Source: Paenibacillus sp. YN15
GTDB lineage: Bacteria > Bacillota > Bacilli > Paenibacillales > NBRC-103111
Assembly: GCF_003285005.1 (NCBI RefSeq)
Contig: NZ_QMFA01000041.1
Location: 1-64,000, forward strand
DNA: 64,000 nt
Reading direction: 5' to 3'
Shown piece after piece: positions 8,901 to 16,851 of the stretch. The notes beneath the pieces were generated by a model. It was given only the letters and a program-made list of their open reading frames with translations. It made no database searches and had not been told where the DNA came from. Numbering within the stretch: position 1 is the first letter of the stretch; each line of letters opens with the position of its first letter. A program made the position numbers and the translations under genes.

Positions 8901-9389
8901 CGGGTCCACATTTTCCAGGACTCCGGTCACATTCCTTTGGCCATGAAGCAGAGTATCCGCTGCCTCCTCCACAACCCCGGCATAAACCATCGGCGCATTG
9001 TTGAAGAGACTTTTGCGATATTGCAGGGCGAATTCCACAGCAAAATCGTCAAAAGCCACAATCAGGTCAATATCCGTGCCCGAATATTTGTAAAGCAGGT
9101 TGGAAAACAGATTCTCCCGATTGTATTCCGAAGGAAATCTCTTCCAGTCGGCATATTCGGTATAGATCACCGGATGAAGCTCAGCCTTCTTCAGGGCATC
9201 CGTTATTCCCGCCGTTTCTTCATCCGTCCATTCAAATCCCTTATGGTAGGAGTTCAGGACAAGAACCCGGGGAGAGGCAATCATCTTCTCTTCACTGCGT
9301 GCGGTCCCCGGAGCCAGCCCGGCGGCGGCCGTCACAATCAGGAAAAGCAGCATCAATCTTTGCAAGTATCGTTGGCGGAATCCTGGCAT
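5919..9389 (-). CDS. Membrane sensor with PAS, GGDEF and EAL domains
   Basis: A 1156-residue c-di-GMP enzyme. It has a signal anchor (about 8-30), an extracytoplasmic ABC-substrate-binding-like domain (about 38-330), one membrane helix (about 355-377), a coiled coil, two PAS/PAC domains (about 430-545 and 595-715), GGDEF (about 725-880) and EAL (about 895-1140). The GGDEF motif is intact in RLGGDEFVML. The EAL domain keeps EAL, ITESIF, the DDFGTGYSS loop and VAEGVE, so both synthesis and breakdown of c-di-GMP are possible. A bound ligand outside the cell probably sets the balance. The ATG follows AGGAGAGG. It is monocistronic. Ligand not predictable. Confidence 0.93.
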   Translation of the reverse strand: MPGFRQRYLQRLMLLFLIVTAAAGLAPGTARSEEKMIASPRVLVLNSYHKGFEWTDEETAGITDALKKAELHPVIYTEYADWKRFPSEYNRENLFSNLLYKYSGTDIDLIVAFDDFAVEFALQYRKSLFNNAPMVYAGVVEEAADTLLHGQRNVTGVLENVDPIPTIRTAKAVNPGLSSVYLLHDRSESGIMTGKQIQEKIRMTYPELTVVPLDDKTFPQVLDVASGLNPERDMIFMTTYYSDASGSTVEFEKASKDLSLTSKAPVYHLYNFGMNYGGFGGSTISGKKQGEEAAALALRILKGERADEIPRVKPEVFTTTFSYEMLRKFGIGEERLPEGSIILNKPFSFYDEYRPLVLGVFWSFVALVGFILLLLLHIRQTRRMRRRLAGSNMELTMLNRNLEASEEVLRRQFKELSFVKESLFVSEERFRLATDGSEAVIWDLDMEKGRSYYSDRWYELMGYPRDPYIISDDGWRQLIHPEDVEEADRAMQAHLRGETPFYAAEYRMRKQSGEYIWFQVRGKVSRGNKGEPKRFAGSMTDITERKNYEAMLQKSYQELEATYEEVTALQDELMEQYDKLVKNQAMLARSEERYRLITEATNDGVWEVDYTTGETFISPRWWDLMKVDPSRRVKDFAFSEMIHPDDLAGYEHCIEEHKSGKSDYYQYEYRLRLGTGEYRWFLGKGKAIRDENGQIIRVVGADLDIHDLKTSEEKLHDLAYFDPLTGLPNRLSLTEELERYVGDADAHAVIFYMDIDNFKYINDTMGYSVGDELIRLVSRRLDAFTDVEGTFYRLGGDEFVMLHGGYQSPEVVARTADRLIRWLKEPFLVGGSIIHLAPSIGIVRYPEDGRSAEELLMFADVAMYKAKETCKGGYILYGATLQQSFAKRMEIERHLRNALQNGELELHYQPQYELQNDEISGFEALIRWNSPQLGNVSPLSFIPIAEACQLILPIGAWVLVKACRFIRELQRRDGKPYRISVNISVVQLVQDDFISTVLDSLKEADLAPEYLEIEITESIFMESFDRIVEKLDYLKALGIRIALDDFGTGYSSLSYLKALPITTLKVDKTFIDDVPGAAENRSLASSIVMIGHRMGLEVVAEGVESREQLQYLRSRKCDKIQGYYISKPLPEHAIVEWLRETAAAQDISDTPPDSGG

Positions 9390-9585
9390 GAAAAAATCCT
9401 CTCCTGAGCAGCCGCATCTGTTTCATTTCTCTTGTAGGCCCGCTGTAAAAACTGTCCCTGACGCTCCCGCCATGTCGAATGATTGACAAATCAATTCCAA
9501 ATCTATCCGTCTTATCAACATATTTCAACAGGATAATCGGATTTATTATAGCATGTGACATTCCGTTTCGTCATTGATAAATGAA

Positions 9586-9636
9586 AAAATCCCCAAATCG
9601 GCAGTCATAAGACTGTCCAGATTTGGAGATTTTCTA
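9586..9636 (-). terminator. Terminator after aguB
   Basis: On the minus strand an interrupted long stem (AAATC-CCAAATC paired with GATTTGG-GATT) is followed by a TTTTTT run. It lies just after the aguB stop and before the upstream region of the GGDEF-EAL gene. Confidence 0.75.
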
Positions 9637-9643
9637 CAGGCGT

Positions 9644-10522
9644 TCAGTCGATGGCGGTGCTTCCGTCATACGTAGTGATCACACGGTACAGGTCCGGGCG
9701 GCGGTCCCGGAATATCCCCCATTCAATCCGCTGGATTTCCAATTGGTCCAGGTCGAATTCCGCAGTGAGGACAGCCTCCTCCTCCCTGCCGGCTTCCGCC
9801 ACCTTTTGGCCGGTGGGTCCGGCAATAAAAGAGGAGCCGTAAAAGGTAATGCTGGAGTCGCCGTCGGACTCCAAGCCGATCCGGTTGGAGGCGATGACCG
9901 GCATCAGATTGCAGGCTGCATGGCCCAGCATGCACATTTGCCAGTGATCCCGGGAGTCTATGGTGCCGTCCTGGGGTTCGGAGCCGATGGCGGTGGGATA
10001 GAACAGAAGCTCCGCTCCCATAAGCGCCATACAGCGGGCCGCTTCTGGATACCATTGATCCCAGCATACGCCCACGCCAATTTTGGCATAGCGGGTTTTC
10101 CAGACCTTAAAGCCGGTGTCCCCCGGGTTAAAATAAAATTTCTCCTCATAACCCGGTCCGTCGGGGATATGGCTCTTGCGGTAGAGCCCCAGCACAGAGC
10201 CGTCGGCATCGATCACGGCAAGGGAATTGTAGCGGGCGTAATTCTTCTTTTCATAGAAGCTGATGGGCAGCACTACCTGAAGCTCCCGGGCCACTTCCCG
10301 GAAATGGGCCACGGCCTTGTTCTCCTCCAGCTCTCTGGCGTAGACATAATAATCGGATTTTTCCTTCTGGCAAAAATAAGGGGTCTCAAACAGCTCCTGA
10401 AGCAGGATAATCTGCGCTCCCTCGGCCGCTGCCTGGCGGACCAGCTTATCCGCCCGGCGGATATTTTCCTCCATATCGGATGTGCAGCTCATTTGGGTAG
10501 CCGCTACGGTAACTTTTCTCAT
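9644..10522 (-). CDS. aguB: N-carbamoylputrescine amidase
   Basis: Nitrilase-superfamily enzyme that hydrolyses N-carbamoylputrescine to putrescine, CO2 and ammonia. The Glu-Lys-Cys triad is visible: Glu in ILLQELFETPYFCQ, Lys in LYRKSHIPDGPGY and Cys in GVGVCWDQWYPEAAR. Its 292 residues match the AguB family, and the FETPYFCQ segment is characteristic. The ATG chosen has AGGAGGG 7 bases upstream; the longer frame starts inside the intergenic hairpin. It lies 50 bp after aguA in the same direction, so the two form a putrescine-synthesis operon from agmatine. The gap contains the intercistronic hairpin described separately. Confidence 0.93.
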   Translation of the reverse strand: MRKVTVAATQMSCTSDMEENIRRADKLVRQAAAEGAQIILLQELFETPYFCQKEKSDYYVYARELEENKAVAHFREVARELQVVLPISFYEKKNYARYNSLAVIDADGSVLGLYRKSHIPDGPGYEEKFYFNPGDTGFKVWKTRYAKIGVGVCWDQWYPEAARCMALMGAELLFYPTAIGSEPQDGTIDSRDHWQMCMLGHAACNLMPVIASNRIGLESDGDSSITFYGSSFIAGPTGQKVAEAGREEEAVLTAEFDLDQLEIQRIEWGIFRDRRPDLYRVITTYDGSTAID

Positions 10523-10529
10523 TCTTGTC

Positions 10530-10572
10530 CCTCCTGAAAGTTTTGCGCAAGCAAAACTGGCATCGTAAGCAT
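10530..10572 (-). repeat. Intercistronic hairpin repeat, aguA-aguB copy
   Basis: On the minus strand the sequence reads GCTTACGATGCC, then an 8-bp stem AGTTTTGC / GCAAAACT around TTGC, then TTTCAGGAGGG, which is the aguB ribosome-binding site. The same layout occurs before the second chromate transporter gene and before the gerB-type gene. Confidence 0.7.
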
Positions 10573-11601
10573 TTACTGGGGCGCAGGCGTCTGCTGGGTG
10601 GTGCAATGCACATTGCCGCCCTCTTTGATAATCGCCATCCCGTCCACGGTGCGAATCCGGCGGTCCGGGAATACCCGGGCCAGCGTCTCCTCCGCCAAAC
10701 GGTCGGTCTCCGCAGCGTCTTCGCCGAATACGGGGAGGATGATGCCGCCGTTGGCAAAGTAGAAATTCAGATAGCTTAGGGTCAGACGTTTTCCGTTGTA
10801 CTCCCTGTACGGGGGCTGCTTGATTGGAATAACCTCCAGCGGACGGCCCTTGGCGTCAGCCGCGGCGGCCAGAATCGCCAGATTCTCCCGGGTGATGGCT
10901 GTATTCTCATCTCCCGGTTCGTCGGATACCTGAAGAATAACCTTGCCCGGTGCGGCAAAACAGGCAATATTGTCCACATGACCGTCGGTTTCGTCGCCGC
11001 TTAAACCCCGCTTAAGCCAGATGATCTTTTCAATACCGGCGTGGCGCTTCAGCTCTTCCTCAATCTGCTCCCGGGTTAAATCGGGATTGCGGTTGGGATT
11101 CAGCAGGCATTCCTCGGTGGTGATCATGGTGCCTTCCCCGTCCGTGTGGATGGACCCGCCCTCCATCACAATAGGAGCGTCAAACCGACGCGCTCCCGTG
11201 TGGGCGATAATAGCCGGAGCCACCGCGTCATCCAGATCCCAGGGCTCGTATTTGCCGCCCCAGGCATTGAAGCCCCAGTTGACCGCTCCCAGATGTCCGG
11301 CCTTGTCCAGCAGGAAGGTGGGGCCGTTGTCGCGGAGCCAGGCATCATTGTGGGGAATGGCGAGACATTCCGCCTGAACGCCGGCCAGCCTGGAGCGCAC
11401 CGGGCCTTCATCTTCGGGATTGACCACGACGGTCACCGGCTCGAATTCGGCAATGGCGCGAATAATATTTTCATAACCGAGACATACCTGCTCATAATCC
11501 TCGGGGTATACCATGGAGTCCCGGACAGGCCAGGAGATGAATGTGCCGCTATGTTTAGCCCACTCGGGGGGCATGGTGTAGGAAAGCTCTTTCGGATTCA
11601 T
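10573..11601 (-). CDS. aguA: Agmatine deiminase
   Basis: Guanidino-modifying enzyme that converts agmatine to N-carbamoylputrescine and ammonia. The 342-residue protein begins with a typical family start (MNPKELSYTMPPEWAKH) and has WPVRDSM, NDAWLRDNGPTF and GGKYEPWDLDD. The nucleophilic Cys lies near the C-terminus in KEGGNVHCTTQQ. The start chosen follows GAGGG; two upstream in-frame starts lack a good site. It is the first gene of the aguA-aguB operon. No arginine decarboxylase is in the window, so agmatine must come from elsewhere. Confidence 0.95.
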   Translation of the reverse strand: MNPKELSYTMPPEWAKHSGTFISWPVRDSMVYPEDYEQVCLGYENIIRAIAEFEPVTVVVNPEDEGPVRSRLAGVQAECLAIPHNDAWLRDNGPTFLLDKAGHLGAVNWGFNAWGGKYEPWDLDDAVAPAIIAHTGARRFDAPIVMEGGSIHTDGEGTMITTEECLLNPNRNPDLTREQIEEELKRHAGIEKIIWLKRGLSGDETDGHVDNIACFAAPGKVILQVSDEPGDENTAITRENLAILAAAADAKGRPLEVIPIKQPPYREYNGKRLTLSYLNFYFANGGIILPVFGEDAAETDRLAEETLARVFPDRRIRTVDGMAIIKEGGNVHCTTQQTPAPQ

Positions 11602-11728
11602 GGGGTCCCTCGCATTTCTTGGTATCATAAGTTTGCAGATCCGCAGCGGGCAGGCCTGAGGCCCGTCCATCAACTTCTTATCTTATAGTAAAAACTCCTG
11701 TCCCACAATGGCATCCGCCGTTTGAAAC

Positions 11729-12355
11729 TTATTGCAGCAGTTTTTGCGCCACACTCTGCAGCGCGCCGCCGCGTACCAGCTCCTTCAAGGAGATAACCCA
11801 AAGCCGGTCTTTATGTGTAAGAAGGCCCGCAGGAATATTTTCATACACGATCAGCAGAACAGCCGATTCAAACTGGTGATGGACGGATGGAGCTTGCTTC
11901 ATCACTTCTTGAAGCTCGACCATAAACGTATCCGAGCAGTTTTCCAATATGTTTTTGGTGCCGCAAGGGTGATACCAACAGGAACGAAAAGAACGGTGTA
12001 TCTGCGTCCATTGTTCCTTGTGGCAGCCAGCCAATTGAATATGCGGCGGGATACCCTCCTCCATTTGCTCAAACTGATGAATGTCCAGGGTCAGGAGGGA
12101 TTGGCCGGGATGCTGCCGCATATACTCCGCAAACAAGCTCAAATACTGTTCCCACGCAGCTTCCATATCATCGAAGCGGCCAATTGGCAAATCAACGGCC
12201 CCGGAGCCATCCTGAAAGCGGGACTGCGCTTCATATAACCGGTATATATAAATAAGAAAGTTCAGACAGGCCGATGGCAGGTTGTACAAGGCATCCGCCT
12301 CCCTCTTCCGGACAACATCCGGACATAGCTTAATCGCCAACCACATTTTCTTCAT
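11729..12355 (-). CDS. Hypothetical protein
   Basis: A 208-residue soluble protein I do not recognise. It has a mixed composition with no signal peptide or membrane segment, a helical N-terminal half (LYNLPSACLNFLIYIYRLYEAQ), several Cys and His residues (CWYHPCGTKNILENC around residue 125) that might bind metal, and a final basic helix. The ribosome-binding site is weak (GGGTAAT before ATG). The opposite strand has a slightly shorter open frame over the same bases, but the minus-strand product looks more like a globular protein. It stands alone between the agu operon and a repeat element. Confidence 0.55.
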   Translation of the reverse strand: MKKMWLAIKLCPDVVRKREADALYNLPSACLNFLIYIYRLYEAQSRFQDGSGAVDLPIGRFDDMEAAWEQYLSLFAEYMRQHPGQSLLTLDIHQFEQMEEGIPPHIQLAGCHKEQWTQIHRSFRSCWYHPCGTKNILENCSDTFMVELQEVMKQAPSVHHQFESAVLLIVYENIPAGLLTHKDRLWVISLKELVRGGALQSVAQKLLQ

Positions 12356-12439
12356 ATTACCCGACTATCGCTGCAAAGTAAAAGTCCGGGAGGAGTGAAG
12401 GCCGAAGTTACTCGCAAGCTCCCTCTCATCCCAACCTCG

Positions 12440-12640
12440 GAGGAGCGTAGCGGAACTGAGCGACTCTTAAAGCGGCTTTAAGACCCATTGGGCGTCCTTA
12501 CGGAACTGAGAAGCGCTTATTCCCCGCCACAGCCTCATTTCTCCCCATTTTTGCCGCATAAAGCTGCGTAAGAGTTTCTTAGTTCCGTAAAAACGCCCAG
12601 CTCCCGCTTTTGCCGCAATAAGAGTCGCTGAGTTTCCGTC
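12440..12640. repeat. Nested inverted-repeat element, copy 1
   Basis: Within the 394 bp without genes after the hypothetical protein, two inverted repeats are nested. The outer arms are GCGGAACTGAGCGACTCTTA (about 12449-12468) and its complement ending AGTTTCCG (about 12614-12638). The inner arms are TTACGGAACTGAGAAGCGCTTA (about 12498-12519) and the complement about 12567-12589. The four arms are related to each other. The same arrangement recurs at 29750-29945, so this is a repeat family and not a simple terminator. The rest of the gap holds the qox terminator and nothing else I can see. Confidence 0.75.
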
Positions 12641-12682
12641 CGCATACCGCCGCCCGTTTCGCCCCTCCATCGCCACCCTGAC

Positions 12683-12727
12683 AACAAAAAAATGGCCCCG
12701 CTATAGCCATAGCGGAAGCCATTTTGA
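12683..12727 (-). terminator. Terminator of the qox operon
   Basis: On the minus strand a stem made of AAATGGC / GCCATTT with an inner CCGCTAT / ATAGCGG is followed by a run of seven T. It lies just after qoxD. Confidence 0.85.
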
Positions 12728-12749
12728 GCCGCGATAATCGGGCGATCCA

Positions 12750-13049
12750 TCAGTGATGCTGGTGCAAACCGGACATGATCCAGATGGTGCCTACAACAAT
12801 GACCAAGGCCAGGAACACTCCGTAGGCGATGTTGAGCAGCTGCACCTTCCGGGCATCGCCCTCGTTCACGTGCATGAACATAAAGAGCTGAAGTCCGGCC
12901 TGCAGCAACGCCAGGGAGCCGATGATCCACATAATCGCCGAAAAGCTGAGGGAGGTCTTCAGGGCAATCGCCCCTGCCAGGAAGGTCATCAGAAGAGAGC
13001 CCAGAAAACCCAGAACATGCGTGGTAGGAAAGCCGGATTTATTGTGCAT
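12750..13049 (-). CDS. qoxD: Menaquinol oxidase subunit IV
   Basis: Small subunit of the aa3-type quinol oxidase. It is 99 residues with three membrane helices (about 12-32, 37-58 and 70-92) and ends in HQHH. The middle segment LQLFMFMHVNEGD is typical of the CyoD/QoxD/CtaF family. The start chosen lies two bases after the qoxC stop; the longer frame reads into qoxC. It is the last gene of qoxABCD and is followed by a terminator. Confidence 0.9.
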   Translation of the reverse strand: MHNKSGFPTTHVLGFLGSLLMTFLAGAIALKTSLSFSAIMWIIGSLALLQAGLQLFMFMHVNEGDARKVQLLNIAYGVFLALVIVVGTIWIMSGLHQHH

Positions 13050-13051
13050 CT

Positions 13052-13657
13052 TTAGATCACCAATCCTTTCAGATAGACGAAGGTGTAGATGAAGATCCAT
13101 ACCACGTCCAGGAAGTGCCAGTACAGGCCGATAATGAAGGTTTTGCGGGTGGTCACCGGGGTCAGCCCCCGCTGAAGCAGCTGGATAATAATCAGCACCG
13201 CCCAGCCGATGCCCATGGTCACGTGCAGCCCGTGGGTGCCCAGGAGCACGAAGAAGCTGGACAGGAAGGCGCTGGTCTGCATGGTTGCCCCTTCGTGGAT
13301 ATAGTGCGAAAACTCATTGATTTCCATAAAGAGAAAGCCCGCGCCCAAAAGCAGGGTAACCACCAGCCAGCCGATAAGCCCGTTCCGGCTGCCGCGGCGC
13401 ATCTGCAGAATGGCCAGCCCGCAGGTGAAGCTGGAGGTCAGAAGCAGCACGGTTTGGATCATCACATCACGGATGTTGATCAGATCCTGATGGGTGGGTC
13501 CTCCCGCATACCGGTTGTACAGCACGGCATAGACGCCGAAGAGAGTGGCGAACAGCACAATCTCCGCTCCGAGGAAAATCCAGAAGCCCAGAATATTCAT
13601 CCGGCTCTGCAGCGTCCGGTATTCCATAGGCAGAGCCGTATTCTCATGATGCGTCAT
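13052..13657 (-). CDS. qoxC: Menaquinol oxidase subunit III
   Basis: A 201-residue heme-copper oxidase subunit III with five membrane helices, including GFWIFLGAEIVLFATLFG and the conserved GTHGLHVTMGIGW and LYWHFLDVVWIFIYTFVYL. In B. subtilis QoxC is a five-helix form like this one. It assists proton uptake and stability of the oxidase. It overlaps the end of qoxB by 14 bases and runs directly into qoxD, so the operon is tightly coupled. Confidence 0.93.
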   Translation of the reverse strand: MTHHENTALPMEYRTLQSRMNILGFWIFLGAEIVLFATLFGVYAVLYNRYAGGPTHQDLINIRDVMIQTVLLLTSSFTCGLAILQMRRGSRNGLIGWLVVTLLLGAGFLFMEINEFSHYIHEGATMQTSAFLSSFFVLLGTHGLHVTMGIGWAVLIIIQLLQRGLTPVTTRKTFIIGLYWHFLDVVWIFIYTFVYLKGLVI

Positions 13658-15623
13658 ACTTGCTCACCTCTTTCTCCATGCTTCTCCATGCTTTCTCCGT
13701 ATGGGCGATTTCATCGGTATGAACATGATAGCCTTCATCATAGTCAAAGGAACGGATGACCAGACCGGCCAGGATGCCCACCAGCGCCACCAGCGATGCA
13801 ATGTGGAGCTCGAACACCAGGAGGAAGCCTGCCACCAGGAACACGCCGCCCATATATACCGGGAGCCAGGAATTGCTGGGCATATGAATCTCCTCCAGCT
13901 CCGACTCCTTGAGCGTCAGACCTTCGCCCTTCTTTTTCATATGCCAGAAGGCATCCAGGGAATTAACCTCCGGCAGCTTGGCAAAGTTGTAATGCTGCGG
14001 CGGGGAAGCGGTCGCCCACTCCAGAGTGCGGCCGTTCCAGGGATCGCCCACCGTTTTCTTGTCCGCGTAGCGGAAGCTCCAGTAGAGGTTGTAGCAGAAG
14101 ATGGCGAAGCCTGCGGCCAGAATCGCAGCGCCCAGACCCGAGAGCATAAACAGCGGCGCAAAGCCGGATTCCTCGGAGTAAGTGTAAGCCCGTCTCACAG
14201 CGCCGTTCAGCCCCAGGAAGAACATGGGCATGAAGGTCACATTAAAGCCGATGACGAACAGCCAGAAATGCCATTTGCCCAAACGCTCGTTGAGCAGGAA
14301 GCCGAAGATTTTCGGCCACCAGTAATACAGGCCGGCGAAGACGGCGAACACAACGCCGGGGATCAGCACATAGTGGAAGTGGGCCACCAGGAACAGCGTA
14401 TTGTGATATTGGTAGTCCGCCGCGCCCATAGCCAGCATGACGCCGGTTACGCCGCCGATGACGAAACAAGGCACAAAAGCCAAGGCCCACAGCATGGCGG
14501 TTGTCATCTTGATCCGGCCTTTGCGCATGGTGAACAGCCAGTTGAACATCTTCACCCCCGTCGGCACCGCAATCAGCATGGTGGAGATGGAGAAGAAGGA
14601 GTTCACACCGGGCCCCGCGCCCATGGTATAGAAATGGTGCACCCATACCAGCATACTGAGCAGCGCGATCCCGACAATGGACACGATCATGGACGTATAG
14701 CCGTAAAGCGACTTGCGGGAGAAGGTGGCAATCACCTCGGAGAAAATCCCGAAGGCCGGCAGAATGACGATATACACCTCGGGGTGTCCCCACAGCCAGA
14801 ACAGGTTGGCCCACAGCATATCCATGCCGCCGGCGGAAACCGTAAAGAAGTGGGTGCCGTACAGCCGGTCAAAGGTCATCAGCGCCAGCGCCACAGTCAG
14901 AATCGGGAACGCGGCCACGATAATCACGTTGGTAATCAGCGATGTCCAGGTAAACATGGGCATCCGGCGCAGAGTCATGCCGGGAGTGCGCATTTTCAGA
15001 ATGGTCACAATAAAGTTGACCCCGGTCATCAAGGTTCCGATACCGGATATCTGGAGCGCCACGGCGTAGAAGTTATTGCCGATGCCCGGACTGAATTCCT
15101 TGCCCGCCAGCGGGAAGTAGGAGGTCCATCCAGCATCCGGGGAGCCCCCGATAACAAAGCTCAGGTTAAACAGCATAGCGCCGCTGAAGAACAGCCAGAA
15201 GCTCAGGGCGTTCAACTGGGGATACGCCACGTCGCGGGCGCCGATCTGCAACGGAATAATAATATTCATAAGTCCGATCAGCATGGGCATGGCCATGAAC
15301 AGGATCATCACCACACCATGGGTGGTGAATACCTCGTTATAATGCTGCGCGTTCAAAAACTCCATCTCCGGCCGGGCGGTCTGGGCCTTCATCATCAGAC
15401 CGTCCATACCGCCGCGGAAAAACATCGCCACTCCGGCAAGGATGTACATAATACCGATTTTCTTATGATCAACGGTGGTCAACCATTCCCTCCACAGCCA
15501 CTTCCAGCGCTTGAGATAGGTTAGAAGGGCCACAATGCCCACCGAAGCCAATATAATGGAAACCTGGGCGCCGAGAATCATCGGATCTCCGGTCACCAGA
15601 ATTTGATCCCATTTAATGCCCAT
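13644..15623 (-). CDS. qoxB: Menaquinol oxidase subunit I
   Basis: Catalytic subunit of the aa3-type quinol oxidase: reduces O2 to water and pumps protons. About 659 residues with 14-15 membrane helices. Seen are the low-spin heme His region (TTHGVVMILFMAMP), the CuB/Tyr motif WLWGHPEVYIVILPAFG, the CuB His pair (WVHHFYTMG) and the heme His pair region FLVAHFHYVLIPGV. The start MGIKWDQILVTGDPMILGAQ matches the QoxB pattern and has GGGGGTGA 9 bases upstream; a start six codons earlier is less likely. It overlaps the end of qoxA. Confidence 0.96.
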   Translation of the reverse strand: MGIKWDQILVTGDPMILGAQVSIILASVGIVALLTYLKRWKWLWREWLTTVDHKKIGIMYILAGVAMFFRGGMDGLMMKAQTARPEMEFLNAQHYNEVFTTHGVVMILFMAMPMLIGLMNIIIPLQIGARDVAYPQLNALSFWLFFSGAMLFNLSFVIGGSPDAGWTSYFPLAGKEFSPGIGNNFYAVALQISGIGTLMTGVNFIVTILKMRTPGMTLRRMPMFTWTSLITNVIIVAAFPILTVALALMTFDRLYGTHFFTVSAGGMDMLWANLFWLWGHPEVYIVILPAFGIFSEVIATFSRKSLYGYTSMIVSIVGIALLSMLVWVHHFYTMGAGPGVNSFFSISTMLIAVPTGVKMFNWLFTMRKGRIKMTTAMLWALAFVPCFVIGGVTGVMLAMGAADYQYHNTLFLVAHFHYVLIPGVVFAVFAGLYYWWPKIFGFLLNERLGKWHFWLFVIGFNVTFMPMFFLGLNGAVRRAYTYSEESGFAPLFMLSGLGAAILAAGFAIFCYNLYWSFRYADKKTVGDPWNGRTLEWATASPPQHYNFAKLPEVNSLDAFWHMKKKGEGLTLKESELEEIHMPSNSWLPVYMGGVFLVAGFLLVFELHIASLVALVGILAGLVIRSFDYDEGYHVHTDEIAHTEKAWRSMEKEVSKYDAS

Positions 15624-16590
15624 GATGCTGTTCACCCCCATCTTTCTTGGTGCTGCTTTGGGAATCGCCGCTTGGTGCGTTGTATTGATCAGGCTCCGTA
15701 AAGGTTTTGCCCGGATAGCCGTGATCCAGACGGTACATCTCCGGATTGGTGTAAGACTTGGAATCCGGGTCCGCGTGATTTACCCATTCCAGGTGGGTGT
15801 TGGAATACGTCTTCCGTCCCAGATGGGTAGGCTCCAGCAGCTTCTCGTATTCCGGCTCCGACAGCTTGGGCGCGGTGGCCTTCACCTCGCTCACCCATTC
15901 TTCAAACTCCTTGGGGGTTTGGCTCAATACCTCAAACTCCATTTCCGCGTAGCCCTTGCCGTTAAAGTTGGTATTGCGGCCCAGATACGAGCCCGGGTTA
16001 TCCGCCACCACGTACAGCTGATTCTCCATCTTCGCCATGGCATACTTCTGGCCTGCCAAAGCCGGAACCCAGAAGGACTGCATCGTGCCGGCGGAGGTCA
16101 GCCGAAAATCCACCGCCCGTCCCGCGGGGATGTTCACATAGTTCACCGTTTCGATGTCTTGCTCCGGATAGCTGAAAATCCACTTCCAATCCGCAGAGGT
16201 CACGTGAATCACAAGCGGAGCCTGGTCCTCATAGCCGGCAGGCACATCCTCCAGCTTGTAAAGAGCCTTCACCGTAGGGATGGTCAGGGCAATCACGATC
16301 AGGATCGGAATGACCACCCAGGTTACCTCCAGGATCATGCTGCCATGCTCCTCGGGAGGCTCGTAGCCCTCATTCTCCGGCTTCTCCCGGTATTTCCACA
16401 CAATGACTACAAACAGACTGATCACCACAACCACAACCAACAGCATCCATAACATAGACCAGTTGATCAACTCGGCAATGCTTCTTGCCACAGGCCCCTG
16501 GGGGTTCAACACCACCAGCTTTTCGCAGCCGCTCAAAAGAGCCGTTCCCGCACCTGCAGTCAACAGAGCAAGCAGCCTTTTCATTCGCAT
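15613..16590 (-). CDS. qoxA: Menaquinol oxidase subunit II (lipoprotein)
   Basis: A 325-residue subunit with a lipoprotein signal (lipobox LLSGC), two membrane helices (about 40-65 and 85-108) and a periplasm-side cupredoxin domain (about 125-235). The CuA cysteines and histidines found in cytochrome c oxidases are absent at TMQSFWVPALAGQKYAMAKM, so this is a quinol and not a cytochrome c oxidase. The C-terminal tail is polar and His-rich. The ATG chosen has GGGGAG 9 bases upstream. It is the first gene of qoxABCD. A TGTGA-N6-TCACT box lies 66-81 bases upstream of the start. Confidence 0.94.
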   Translation of the reverse strand: MRMKRLLALLTAGAGTALLSGCEKLVVLNPQGPVARSIAELINWSMLWMLLVVVVVISLFVVIVWKYREKPENEGYEPPEEHGSMILEVTWVVIPILIVIALTIPTVKALYKLEDVPAGYEDQAPLVIHVTSADWKWIFSYPEQDIETVNYVNIPAGRAVDFRLTSAGTMQSFWVPALAGQKYAMAKMENQLYVVADNPGSYLGRNTNFNGKGYAEMEFEVLSQTPKEFEEWVSEVKATAPKLSEPEYEKLLEPTHLGRKTYSNTHLEWVNHADPDSKSYTNPEMYRLDHGYPGKTFTEPDQYNAPSGDSQSSTKKDGGEQHHGH

Positions 16591-16655
16591 GTATGCCAAC
16601 TCCCCTTCTGAAAAAATGCGAATTTCACAATATGTTCATTCCACTCTCTATTTTT

Positions 16656-16671
16656 TGTGATATTTATCACT
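16656..16671. promoter_or_regulatory. Fnr- or Rex-type box upstream of qoxA
   Basis: TGTGATATTTATCACT matches the Fnr/Crp consensus TGTGA-N6-TCACA at 9 of 10 fixed positions, and, with flanks, TTGTGA-N6-TCACAA (Rex) at 10 of 12. It is in the 330-bp region between qoxA and the rplT terminator. No clear -35/-10 pair stands out there, so whether it activates or represses is open. Confidence 0.6.
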
Positions 16672-16851
16672 TTACAAATGAAATCTTACCATGAAAATAA
16701 GTTTTCAGCCATCTGAAATTGTTACAAAAGTAGTAAGGAAAATTATACATATGACTTTTTTTACCTCATCTGCTATACTAATTGATCCCATTTTTCAAAT
16801 TGCTAATATTTAGTTGATTCTATGTGATAGCCGGGCCTTTCATTCCCCAAA

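Noticed and set aside
11732-12238. 168-residue plus-strand frame opposite the hypothetical protein
   Set aside because: Shorter and less protein-like than the minus-strand frame, though neither has a strong ribosome-binding site.
13701-15524. 607-residue plus-strand frame
   Set aside because: Antisense to qoxB; a His/Gly/Gln-rich shadow of a membrane protein gene.
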